NCBI RefSeq assembly: GCF_030272615.1
Contig: NC_081405.1
Coordinates: 317,053,041 to 317,117,040, forward strand
Direction of reading: 5' to 3'
From: Cryptomeria japonica
Taxonomy: Eukaryota; Streptophyta; Pinopsida; Cupressales; Cupressaceae
DNA: 64,000 nucleotides
Below, piece after piece: positions 13,016-24,734 of this stretch. The notes beneath the pieces were generated by a model. The model saw only the letters and a program-made list of their open reading frames with translations. It searched no databases and had not been told where the DNA came from. Position 1 is the stretch's first letter. Each line of letters begins with the position of its first letter. Both the position numbers and the translations under genes were made by a program.

Positions 13016-13919
13016 ATAACACTAAGAGGGGGGTGTGAATCAATGTTATATCAGAATGATTAATTTTAGCCTTATTAAAACATGCATGCACCAACCAGTA
13101 TACTGGTACATACAAAATTCAAATAAATAAAGTAACCAATAAGCCAATAACATAAATGAGAACCATAACACATAGAATTGTACGTGGAAAACCTCAAAAA
13201 GGAAAAACCATGGTTGGATTTGTGACCCACAATATCAATCCACTGGCCATATGAAGAGATATTACAAAATATGAGCGACCTGCACTTGTAGAAGACTTAC
13301 AGCATAGAGCGCATTGTTCAATCACAAAAGGAGCTTCACTGACTACATAAAATATAGACTACAATCCAGAGAAGTGTTGAACTACTAAGATAGCATCTTC
13401 TATGCCAGAATACAGTTTCAATTTAAGCTCTGTCTATTCTAGTCTGAAACTCTAAACCCTTTACCAGAATAAACCTTGCATAAATTTCCTCAAATACATA
13501 ATATCTCTCACATATTCCTTCCACTTACATATTCATATGATGATCCATATCTCAGAATGATCTATCTAATTGACCTATATACCCTATACAAATTTACATT
13601 CCTTATGTCAGCTTACAAAGATATATACAATATCAAATTACATGTCGACCAGATAACATAAATGCATAAGTATCATAATCAATTGCCAATACCGGATCCA
13701 AGATATTTTGGCCTCCAATATCGATAACCTTTACTAAACCATGTCGGCCTGCATTGCCAGTAACCAAATAAATCCTTCTCTCATGCTGGTGTCAGTGCTG
13801 GTGTCAGTGAAGTACCTGGCGATACATAATTGAACCAAAACATGAAGTCAGAACATAATACCATGTTGCCATCAATGACAACATAGTGAAACCAACCAAT
13901 TGAGTGTCAATTGCTAACA
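13016..13919 (-). repeat. Element B 3' LTR
   Basis: Pairs with 17085-17987 from the shared ATAACACT (13016) to the terminal AACA (13919). It carries the GAGGGGGG block, the ACGTGGAAAACC/GGAAAAACCA block at about 13182-13210 and several scattered differences from its partner. The first 11 LTR bases (TGTTGGAATCG in the partner) are missing here. Confidence 0.88.
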
Positions 13920-13933
13920 ATGTCCCCCTTTGG
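13920..13933 (-). promoter_or_regulatory. Element B polypurine tract
   Basis: Reads CCAAAGGGGGACAT on the minus strand, directly outside the 3' LTR. This is where plus-strand DNA synthesis would start. The same position in elements C, J and K has a near-identical tract. Confidence 0.8.
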
Positions 13934-14026
13934 CATTGATTGTAACACATGTGAAGAGATATTTTTTTTCACATCTATATCACTTCACCTTTGACATCAA
14001 TGCCGTCAAAAATTCTAAAAACAATG

Positions 14027-15960
14027 TCAAAGAAAAATAACTGTACAATAACTATCCCAAAATATATCATCTACTAACTCTGCACAAGTTTTAGGTGGGA
14101 TGATAGTCACATTACCATTTTGAATTTCTAAATCAATGTCACTCTTCTTCTTCCTCTTTGCAGTACCGGATGCAGCTAAAGGTGTTGCATTTGGTGCTTG
14201 CTTTTGTGCCACTATTTTGAGTGTAACCTTCCTAACCAGTTGCTTCTTAGCTTCTACATTTGTTTCCTTTGTGCTTTTCCTAACAAATCTCTTTAATACC
14301 AATGGTGTGTCATCCTCAGATTCAGATTCTGCACTAACAGGCTCAATGTGTACTTTAGGATTCTTCCTCTTCCTAGCTTTCTCCAGGATAGCATCAATTA
14401 ATGCTTTAATGTCCCTTCAAACTTTCTCCACAAATTTTATAGCCTTTCCTTCCTTCTTCTCTCTTTTCTTTCAGTTGAGCCTTGTTTCAACCTCACGTGT
14501 TTTTTGTTGTGCAGTATCATAGGGCTTCTCTGGCTCATCAATTGGTGCATCAATCAACATTTTTGCATAGGCATCAAGAATCTATGCATCCACCTCATAG
14601 CCCATTTTCTCAATCCAAATATTTCAGGGCTTAACTGCTTCCATAATTTTTTCATCCTTCTTCACCATGAAGCATATGTCATTTGAATATTTTTCTACAA
14701 CATGCTCAGGTACCCTTACCCTATACCTTATAGATTTCTGGAATGATTTGAAATATCCCCAAACTTTGTCATCTCTTTGACTTCCTAAAGCAGCAATTGA
14801 CCGTTTCAATTGTCTCCCTACCAGGATGTCAAATTCCCACTGCCTTTCAACAAAACTGGGTGTATCATTCATGAAAAATAACATCAATAAAACTATCAAG
14901 TTGCCATATCGGAAGGTTCCCTTATTTTCACCCTTAAGCTTTCCAAGGTTTATTAACAACACATCTAGCATCCCACTACATAGATCTAATTTCACACTCT
15001 CTCTTATTATTTTATATGTAGCTAAAATGCATGAACTGGAAATAGAATTCAGTCGGTTTGACTGAGTTACCTTATACTCGATGATCATGATACCGAATCT
15101 AATATTCATGTCAGTAATAGTGCTCACTCTCATAGATCTATTGTCAGATGTTGTGTTGGTGATCTTGTTGACAAAATCATTCGAAACCTTCTTGTCTGGA
15201 TGTTGCCCAACCGATTGCAAACAAGTGATTTCTCAAATGAATTCCTTGGTGATTTATTAAGGTTTGTCTAGCCATATAAATTCCCCATGTACTCTGCTCA
15301 AAACATATCTGATTATCTCATCTTCAAATTCTGGAATATCCAGAATGTTGGTAAACCCTAGGCCTTCAATGTGTTTGTATGTCAGTTTGATCTTTCCAGA
15401 TTCTCCCATCAGCTCACTCATATACATGCCCTTAATTTCAAAAGTTCCCGAGTCCTCAATGTGATAGTGTATATATGCCCTAACATATTCTACATAGACA
15501 ACTCCCTTTGAAATGCAAGAAAATGCTCCAACCAAATCTTCTAGGGAAGCCACATGTGGATACCACTTGAAAATTGGCCTAGGGCGATCCTTGAGCTCTA
15601 CTACAGTCGGGTTCGCAACAAAAATAGGAATAGATGATGATCCCTCTTCCATGTTTAAAGATAAATTCCTTTGATCACTCTCAGTGAAAACCTCCAACAA
15701 ATTCTTCCAGACATTGGTGAAATTGCTCAAGAAGAAATCTGATTGCCCTGAATTGCCTTGGATCGCTCTTAGTCACTCTGAAATCTTTCTGAATGCAAAG
15801 TGATAAAAAACAAAGTGAATTTGACCTTTTAACCTCCATGAAAAACCCTAATCTTACATTGACATAAATAATTGTTGGTGAAAGATATCGAATCTCACAC
15901 AAAACATATCCATGCCAGATAATCATCTCCAATATCTAGAACCTCTTCCTGAGGCATAGA
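14027..15960 (-). pseudogene. Element B accessory ORF, unknown function, conserved in element C
   Basis: One reading frame runs from 15730 to 14027 (about 568 codons) with only a handful of stops; a further piece (15681-15932) is in another frame. The core (about 14580-15115) has NRLNS, LINLGKLKGENKGTFRYGNL, then FDILVGRQ, GYFKSFQK, NDICFMVKKDE and IWIEKMGYEV. The same string of motifs occurs in element C at 24125-24724. The tail is lysine-rich with an acidic patch (SAESESEDDTP). Several stops look like CGA to TGA changes. It sits where pol should be, downstream of Gag. The helical core loosely recalls the plant-transposon-associated domain annotated as Transposase_32, but that is a guess. 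No catalytic residues can be named. Confidence 0.6.
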
Positions 15961-16099
15961 GAGTATCTTCATAAATTTTGCCTACCCCTAGAGCATCTGC
16001 CTTAGTTACCGTATGAGCTACCCATCGGTGCAGGAGCAGCCTCCTCTGTCAGCTAAGTAACTGGGAAATTTTCATCTAATGATTGTCCTTTAGTCTTCC

Positions 16100-17016
16100 T
16101 AACCCATTTCTGAGTATGATCTTGCCAGATTTCACTAACCTTCTCTTTTCCTTTCTCATTTGATCCTCCATTACCAACTAGTGGATTTCTACTTCTACAA
16201 AATTTAGCAATATCTCCAACCTCATTACATGCATAACATGTAACATTGCTTCTTTGAATTTCTTTCCTAAAACCGGTGAAATTGTTTGACCTGCACTAAT
16301 TATCCATATGTCCAAACTTTCCACATGCATAGCATTTAACATTCATTCTGTAATCTTCTATTTTATGACCATACTTATTGCATTTAGAACATTTACCCGG
16401 ACCAGAATCAGGGTTCTGGTTTTCTCTATTTCTACATTGTCTAGCCATGTGACCAAACCTATTGCAAACAAAACATCTACCATTAAATTTATAAGCATTA
16501 AATTGCCTTATCTAGTTGTGTTGAGCTAATCTTGAATTTTTCTTTATACTCACTTGCAGTAGTTAAATATTCTCTTAGAATTATCATTTTTCTCTCAATC
16601 TCTTGTTCATTACGCTGGGATTGTACTAAATCAGGTCTAAACATATAATTCTCATGAACCAACCTACCACATTCTTCAAATTTGTTCTTTAGGGATACAA
16701 ACAGATTTTCTTCCTTTTTCTTTATGTCCTCAATCTCCTTAGACATCCTCATAGTTATAACTTGCCTTTTATTTTTCATAATCATGTTCTCCGGACTCAA
16801 TTTCTGACATTGTTCCTTAAGTGCATATTTCTCTTCATCATCCTGACTTTGCAAAAGCTCCTTCCTCCTAGCCTAAATAGATGATAGCCTCTCTTGTAGG
16901 ACAAGAATCAATTCCTTAGTAGAATTCAATTCATCTTGTAGCTTCAAGTTCTTCAATCTTTCAACATCATAGGCTTGAAGTACCATCTCAAGTTGCTTCT
17001 CCAAATCCATATCCAT
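16100..17016 (-). pseudogene. Element B Gag-like protein: coiled coil plus four zinc knuckles
   Basis: Starts MDMDLEKQLEMVLQAYDVE at 17016, shortly after the primer site. The first 170 residues are a heptad-rich, charged coiled coil, with a TAG near 16876 and a frameshift near 16505. Four CCHC-type knuckles follow within 16190-16480: CFVCNRFGHMARQC (intact), CSKCNKYGHKIEDY (last Cys lost), CYACGKFGHMDN-C with an inserted stop, and CYACNEVGDIAKFC (His to Asp). Typical copia Gag has one knuckle and a UBN2-type domain, which I do not see here. The product would bind element RNA and form particles. The C-terminal limit is approximate. Confidence 0.7.
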
Positions 17017-17070
17017 GGATTCCGAATTCAAGGTCTTCCTCAAGTTGTTAAACTTCCTCTAAGGCACAAG

Positions 17071-17082
17071 GCTCTGATACCA
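17071..17082 (-). promoter_or_regulatory. Element B primer-binding site (initiator Met tRNA)
   Basis: TGGTATCAGAGC on the minus strand, two bases inside the 5' LTR. It is the standard complement of the 3' end of plant initiator methionine tRNA. Confidence 0.9.
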
Positions 17083-17084
17083 AT

Positions 17085-17987
17085 TGTTGGAATCGAATAA
17101 CACTGAGAGGGGAGGGTGAATAAGTGTTATACCAGAATGATTAATTTTACCCTTATTAAAACATGCATACACCAATCGGTATACTGGTACATACAAAATT
17201 GAAAGAAGCAAAGAAACCAATAATCCAATCACATAAATGAGAACCGTAATACACATAATTATACATGGAAAACCTCAAAGAGGAAAAATCCTCATGGGAT
17301 TTGTGACCCACAATATCAATCCACTGGCCATATGAAGAGATATTACAAAATACGAGGGGCCTACACTTGCAGGAAGGCTTATAGCCTAGAGCACACTGCT
17401 CAATCACAAAAGGAGCCTCACTGACTACAATCTAAAGAAGTGTTGAACTGCTAAGATAGCATCTCTATGCCATAATATAGTTCCGGTTTAAGCTCTGTTT
17501 GTTTCGGTCTCAAACCCTAAACCCTTTACCTAAATAACCCTTACATAAATTTCCTCATACATAATCTCTCTGACATATTCCTTCTAATTACATATTCACA
17601 TCATGATCCATATCTCAAAATGATCTATCTATTTGACCTATATACCCTATACAAATTTACATGCCTTATGTTGACTTACAAAGATATATACAATATCAAA
17701 TTATATGTTATCCAAATATAATAAATGCATAAGTATAAAAATCAATTGCCAATGCTAGATCTAAGAGATGTCCGCCTCCAATACCGATAACCTTTACTAA
17801 ACCATGTTGGCCTGTATTGGCGGGAACCAAATAAATCCTTCTGTCATATCAGTGTTGGTGTTGGTGAAGTGTCTTTGAAGTACCTGTCAGTACACAACTG
17901 AACCAAAACATGAAGCCGGAACACAATACCATGTTTCCATCAATGACAATATAGTGAAACCAACCAATTGAGTGTCAATTGCCAACA
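17085..17987 (-). repeat. Element B 5' LTR
   Basis: Begins TGTTGG and ends CCAACA; 903 bases. It contains the GAGAGGGGAGGGTGAATAAG block and the GGCCTACACTTGCAGGAAGG inverted-repeat block. Followed on the right by element A integrase-linker sequence. Confidence 0.9.
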
Positions 17988-19818
17988 ATTTTTGTCTCCA
18001 ATGATCTGATTTTTCAGAATGATTAAGCCTTACATACCTTGGTGTTTTTTGATTTTCAGGTTTTCTGTGCTGCTCTTCAGTTACAATTGAGTTTTCTGAT
18101 GATGTCGGGGTAACTATTTTAGTATTTTGTTCTGGTATAGGTACTACCGGTTCATTTATGATCATTTCCATTGTCCGTTCACTATCATAAGATTTAACTT
18201 GGTCTTTGTACTACTCATCTACTTTCACATTAGCACTCTCCACAATTCTCTGCAATCTTTTGTTAAAACATCTATATGCTTTTCTTTTAGTTGAATAACT
18301 AAGAAATATTCCTTCATGACATCTAGGGTCAAACTTTCCAATGGAATCATCTCTTTTGATATAACACTTACTTTCAAAAATTCTAAAATATTTAAGTAGG
18401 GGAATGACCAAACCATAATTCATAAGGGGCCTTACCGGTATCTCCTTTGATATGGACTTTGTTGAATGTATAAACTGTTGTACTTGTTGCTTCTCTCCAG
18501 TAGATATAAGGTAGATTAGCTTCCATCATCATGCTATTGGTTGCATCTAAAATGGTTTTGTTCTTTCTTTCCACAATGCCATTCTACTAAGGTGTCCGGG
18601 GTGCAAATAATTTTCTCCTAATGCCATTTTTCTCACAATAGTTGTTAAATTCACCACCTTGACCTGATCTCTGACACTTGATTTTCATTCATGTCTTTGT
18701 CTCAACCATAGATTTAAATATCTTTAATTTCTCAAATGCTTCAGATTTGTCCCTTACAAAAGAAACCCACATCATTCTAGAATAGTCATCAATAATTAAC
18801 ATAAAATATCTATCACCTTGAAAGCTTCTTGTATTAGCATGACCACATAGGTTAGTATGAATCAAATCAGGAACATCATTAGATTTATCAGGTATCCTCT
18901 TAAAAGAAGTTCTGATTTGCTACCCATTTGACATTGTTTACATGCTAGATTATGAGGCTTCATAATCCTAGGTAAATCCCTAACTGCCTTAGTTGAACAG
19001 ATCTTTACAATGCAATCAAAATTTACATGACACAATCTTTTATGCCATAGACAAATTTAATCAATATGAGTAATCAAAAATGTCTTTTCATCCGAGTTCA
19101 AATGAAAGTTTATACCTTTTGGTTGTGTACCAGTTGTAATCTCCAAACCTGATTTGCTAATGATTTTGCACTTTCCATCCTTGAATTGTAATTGAAATCC
19201 TCTATCTACCAACTATCCTACACTCAAAATATTATACTTCAGACCTTCAAAATAATAGACATTATCAGTGTTACGCTTACCATCCAATGACATGGTTCCT
19301 CTTCCTTTGATCATGCATGCCTTGTTATTACAAAATCTGAATTGACCACCATCAAATTCTTGTAGGGTTAGAAAATTTCCTTTGTCACCTATCATATTAT
19401 GAGAACATCCACTATCTATTACCCATTCATCTGTGTCTTCAACTTTTTCTGCAAGGTCCTTTTCCTCTTTCTTGATAACTAGTTCTGGATCATCTTCCTT
19501 CATAGCCTAAAATAGCCAGTATTCTCCATTGTCAGATCCACTAGCTGAATCTCTTGTCGGTTCTTCTTCTGAGTCATCAGTCAGTCCTTCCTCATTAGCA
19601 TAGTAGCATGATTTTGTTTTGTATTTCCTATACTTATGCTTGATTTGATATTTAGAGTTAGGCTTAAAAGATCTTCTTTCTCTTTCTTCCAATTTTGAAT
19701 TCCTTTCAAGATATCTGGATGCAAAATTTCCTATCTTATTACATGCAAAACATTTGAAAGGACATTTTACTTCATACTTACTTCTTGACAGACCTCTACG
19801 TATCCTTCTAGCAAATAG
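17988..19818 (-). pseudogene. Element A Gag C-terminus, protease and integrase
   Basis: From right to left: a degenerate zinc knuckle CFACNKIGNFASRY (His and last Cys replaced, about 19705-19760), then an acidic linker, then the aspartic protease motif WVIDSGCSHNMIGDK (19213-19503). The GAG-pre-integrase HHCC region (about 18900-19060) and the integrase core (18600-18900) follow, and the C-terminal part with KGDTGKAPYELWFGHSPT and an FDPRCHEGIFLSYSTKRK block (18211-18574). Many stops and small frameshifts. It once cut the polyprotein and inserted cDNA. Insertion B separates it from the RT, insertion D from the rest of Gag. Confidence 0.87.
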
Positions 19819-20950
19819 TGTTAGGATAACCGGTGAACAACTGAGATGGGGGTGAATTAGTTGTTGACAGATTATATCATTAAATCCACTTAATAACCTT
19901 TAACCAAATTAAGTTCCAGTAAAGAAGAAATAGATATCGATAAGAAATGAAACTTAACAATTAAATAGATAATCAACACAATTAAATAATGCCACATAAC
20001 ACCATGATTTGTACGTGGAAAACTCGGGAAGGGAAAAACCATAATGGGAAGCCTACCCACAGTCAGGTGATACTTCTATAGAAAGTATGTGATACAATGA
20101 GGGGCCTACACATGCAAGAAGGCACACTGACTAGAGCATACTGCTCATTACAAAAGAGTCTCACTGACTACAGAGAGGCAACAACCATCTCAAGACAAAT
20201 GAACAACAACCGAATAGAGTGAACTGCTAGAGATAGCATCTAGCATGCTAGATTACAGTTCTAGTTAAACTCAATACCGAAGGCCTTTGACCTCTTCCTT
20301 AATCCCAATTTGATTACCTATGATCGACCAAATCTCCTTCGCATATGATATTGCATTCCAACACCATGACTACTTATTACAATGAGAACTTACATCATCT
20401 TATACCAACCCTAAGGCCTAAACCAATTAGGTCAGCCACCTAAAAGATATTACAATAAGATCATTACATAAATCTATATTACAATGATATGTCATGTTGA
20501 CTTAAGACCAAAACAATAATAACCAATCCATAGAACATCCTGAAACATCCTGGTAACGTGTAGAGAACACATTATCATGATACCGGTCCATAACCTAGAT
20601 AGGTACCAGACCTATTCTGGGTCCACCATGCCAGAGCAATGTCTTCGAGCAGTTGAAGCATGATCAAATAATATCTTCAGAATCCTAAAATCCATCTAGA
20701 AGATGCACCAACACCACTTATGCATCCTGTCAATATTTCTTAGTGAAAGCTCTACTGGTTAAACCTTAGACCAATGTTGGTAAGGGTTTACAAGAGTGTA
20801 TGATAGCATCTGATTACCAAGTCAATACCAATTGACCAAAACATGCTTGAGGAGCATATAACAGATAAAATCAAACATACTCTATTGATCCAAACATGTC
20901 TGAAGTGTCCAACATATAGTCTCTTATGTCGGTAACATTATTAGATGCAA

Positions 20951-21772
20951 TGATAGTCCCAAAGACACTAAGAAGGGGGGGGGGGGGGGTTGAATCAGTG
21001 TCTAATCAGTTAATGAAATATTTAAATTTATTTATAACTTTGTAACCCGAATTAATGTACGGGTAAACAAGCAATATTGCAGTAAAGAGAAATAATAGAG
21101 ATAGCATAAATGCACACCATAACACAAGATATTTTGGTGAGGAAACCTAGTGTGGTAAAAACCTCAGTGGGATTTGTGACCAACAATATTTACTCATTGA
21201 CAAATATGAATAAATATTACTTACAATAGGGGTCTGCACATGCAAGAAGGCCAATAGCCTAGAGCACATTGCTCAATGAAAGAGTCTCACTGACTACAAT
21301 ATGGATAATTAAAGCCAAGATATTGTACTGCTCAAAATAGCATCTCCAATGCTTGGTTCAGTACCGATTTAAGCTCAATCAAATACCTTAACCAAAACCT
21401 TTCGCTATCTTACATTCACTAGATCACCTTCCTACATATTCTCATACATACCAATAATAATCATCCTATCATTATACAAAATGGTCTATAAGATCTCATA
21501 CATATATGAGTCTTTACAATAAATCATGTCAGCTTACAAAAATTAATTATATTACAATATAATTCAAATAAACAAAAAATTGTCTCATTTCGGCCTAAGT
21601 GTCAGTATACTTCATTGTCGGTGTAATATGGATGCCAATGAATGTGCTTGCCAGTGTCGGTGCCTATCGGTGTATGATGTTTGTGATGTCAGTGAACCTG
21701 TACAACCTATTATCGATTGGTTTCCATAAATGACAACATGAACCATTCTCATTTGAGTGTAGAATACCAACA
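20951..21772 (-). repeat. Element C 3' LTR
   Basis: Ends AATACCAACA next to the polypurine tract; begins near TGATAGTCCC. It includes a run of 15 G at 20975-20989, in the block where related LTRs have 6-8 G. The right ~650 bases match 24735-25379. Confidence 0.8.
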
Positions 21773-21787
21773 ATCTCCCCCTTTGTC
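21773..21787 (-). promoter_or_regulatory. Element C polypurine tract
   Basis: Minus strand GACAAAGGGGGAGAT, abutting the 3' LTR, matching the position and composition of the tracts in B, J and K. Confidence 0.8.
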
Positions 21788-21959
21788 ATTGATGGCAACA
21801 GTCATGATAAAAATCTAAAACTGTTGTCCAAAGATGAAGTCCAAAAGAAGTGTGCTCCCCTGTGCTCCCCCTGATCAAGTAATCTCCTTTGTGCATTTAT
21901 TTTTCTCCATACTACTCCCCCTTTGACATCAATGGACAAGGATGTCAAAAAAAGCCAAA

Positions 21960-24724
21960 GAATAGAAAAATGCTACGTCATAGCCTATAACAGGTTGCTT
22001 ACAATTTGAAAGATGTCTGCCAAAATTTGATCAGGCTCTGCATGAATTTGTTACCATCAGAAATAATGGTCTCTAACTGCCGGATCATGCTGGTCAAATA
22101 GTGCATTTGTTGCTCCGATGACTGTTCTCCTTGAATTGTTTCCTTTCATAGCTTAACTTGTTGAGTAATAAGACTGTCCAATCTTGGACCAAGTTTTCTT
22201 TTTAGTTCTCAGGCCTTTAACCTTATCCTTGCTTTCTCTTTCTAAAGTTTCTCTAAGTTTTCCTCATAAAATGCCATTTCCTATTCAAAAACTGAGGTAA
22301 GTTTTGAAGAACCTATCATATTATCCACAATGTCATCTACCTCCTTCTGTGTCTTCTTAATCTCCTCACCAATATCTTCAGTCAGGTGGTGAGGCTTGCA
22401 AGCTTCTCTATACAACTCCGTATACTCCATAATTGTTGAGTTAAGTACCGACAATAATGAATCCATGTGCTCAATACAATCTTTGATAGTTTTCTCAAAG
22501 AATTCACCTTTCTCTTTATCTACTCTTTCCTTTATAGTTTCCTCATTTACCTTATCTATGGTTAGAACATTTTCAGCAATAAATTTGGACAATGCGTCCA
22601 ATTTACCTCAAGAATCATCAATGTGATATATCTTACAAGTTAGTGCAATTTTCTTCAAAATAGGCAATGTGTCATCAATAGCCTTAAATGCTAAGGCATT
22701 GTAATCTGTTATCCTCTTAATTCAATCCGAAAGAACATATGTTACATTAGTAGGTATGAATTCTCTTGTGGATGTGCTTGGTTCTACAATAGATTTTCTT
22801 TCAATAGATACTTGGCCAATTGCCTTAATAATTTCTTCCTTGTTTCCAACAATTGTATCCTCTTTATTTACATTTTCTGCCGATTTTTCTGTCTGTGCTA
22901 GTTTATCAGTGTTAGTTTTCTTAGCCTTAGTTGGTATCTCAGTGTTCTCAGAGTTAACAATGTGTGTCGGTGACTTAGAGATCTCACTATACTTAGCATC
23001 GGTTGCCTTAACCTCTGCAGTCTCTTTATTCACAACAATATTAAAATCTTGTGTATCTACATTCATAGTGAAAAGAATTTCAGAATCTGGTTTAGTGTCA
23101 TCATGTGTTACTTCTTTAGTTGCCTTATCCGGTTGATTTCCTATATGTACCGACGTATCTGAATTTATTGGTGGGCTGTCCTGTGCTGGTGGGGGAATGT
23201 TATATGTTACCCTTATAGCAGGTACACTACCAATTTTACCTTTAGCTTTGTCATTATCCTTTTTATATACCTTGGTAAAAGACTTATCCATTTTCTATCT
23301 ACTCTTTTCTTCTATCTTTTCTTTTTCAACAAAAAATATATCCTAACTATTCACAGTTTCATCAGGAATTTCTTTTACTCTCCAAACCATTAGGCTAACT
23401 AGCCAGTGTCCACTCAAAAAAACTGATCAGTTTGCTTCAAAAATTAGTTCATCAATTTCCTCTTTAGAATTTACAGGGTGCACTGCCAATAATGCTTCAA
23501 CTTTTAACTTTTTATCTAATTCCATCACTAAAATTCTTTTAGCCTCCAATCTTAGATACAATTCATTCACTAGATCATCTACAACTTAAAGCAAAACCTT
23601 ATAGATGTCTAGATGCAAAATAATACTAGCCTCTATTGTTTCCTTATCAGAATCTTTATAAGAATGATAATATTTATTTACATTACTGAGATTACCTTCT
23701 TGTGTTATTTCATTTACCAGTTCCTCTAGTGTAAGGGTATCTGGTGTCTTTGTTTGTTTCTTCTTGTGAGTTATCTTTTTCTTAGGCTCCCCTACAGCTC
23801 ACTGCTTATTCCTTAAAGTTCTAGTTCTTTTCGGAGAAGGAGAGGGTACCAGTGGGGTTTCACTCTTCTTCCTTTCAACTCTCTTGAACTCAACTACTTT
23901 TCCACTGTCTGTATCCGAAGAAGTGACAACAGAAGAAACATGGGCTACCAGTTTCAGTCCTTCTAGTTCACTAGCACATATACCACTCAAGTTCATTACA
24001 TTTTCCTTAACCTCCTTAGCCATCTTGGATGCATCTCTGATAAATTTTTCTCTTCATTTTCTCTTCGTTTGCATTGAAATAACACTCTTAGTGGTCTCAG
24101 CACTACAAAAAATTCTTCTGAAGGTTACTTAGGTGCATTAAGAAGTGTTTTAGTATATGCTTCAAGAATATTTAGATTAACTTCATATCCTATTTTTGTT
24201 ATCCAAATAGTTCTAGGAGTAACAACTTCCATCCATGTTTCATCTTGTTTGATTACAAAACATATTTGCTTGTCATATTTATCTACAATACTCTGTGGTA
24301 GCCTTTCTCTAGCCTTCATCTTAGTTTGGAATTTTTTGAAGTAGTCTGCTATAATGTTATCACTATTAGAGCCCATACTAGTAATAGCTTCCATGATTTG
24401 TTTTCCTACCGGGATGTCATATCCAAAGTCCTTATGACCAATGTTGGGTATCTCTTTGGTGAAGTAAAGCATCAAACACACAAGTAGGTTGCCAAAATGG
24501 AATGTCCCCTTCTTGTCACCCTTAATCTTTTTCAGGAGGTTAACTATCAGTTCATCCTTATGACATTCACAGATATCAATCCTAGCATTGTTGTTAACCA
24601 TCTCATATGCACTATGAATATATAAGCTATGAACTGAATTTAATCTGTTTGCATGAGTTACTCTATAGCCAAGTACCATGCTCACATATATCACATTTGC
24701 ATCAGTAAAGTACCATTCTCACAT
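21960..24724 (-). pseudogene. Element C accessory ORF, homologue of the element B ORF
   Basis: The N-terminal domain (24125-24724) has NRLNS, IVNLLKKIKGDKKGTFHFGN, YDIPVGKQ, DYFKKFQTK, KQICFVIKQDE and IWITKIGYEV, in the same order and spacing as the element B ORF. After one frameshift near 24110 a long frame continues to about 21960: a basic SPSPKRTRTLRNKQ stretch, an acidic, Thr/Ser-rich middle (22722-23291) and a coiled-coil C-terminus (22281-22601 and beyond), with a few in-frame stops. Total length would be about 900 codons. No enzyme motif is visible. The N-terminus is cut by the deletion that also removed Gag. The function is unknown; conservation in two diverged elements argues it was kept by selection. 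Confidence 0.6.
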
Positions 24725-24734
24725 ATCTCACAAC

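Larger units (their letters stand above)
13016..17987 (-). mobile_element. Element B: non-autonomous LTR retrotransposon with accessory ORF
   Basis: Two LTRs of about 900 bases (13016-13919 and 17085-17987), an initiator-Met-type primer-binding site and a polypurine tract define a complete minus-strand element inserted in element A. Inside are a Gag-like coiled-coil ORF with four zinc-knuckle motifs and a second long ORF of unknown function. There is no protease DSG motif, integrase, YVDD-type RT or RNase H. It must therefore have been moved by enzymes from another element. Its left LTR lacks the outermost 11 bases; the right end is followed by host sequence ATTTTTGTCTCC of element A. Confidence 0.85.
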
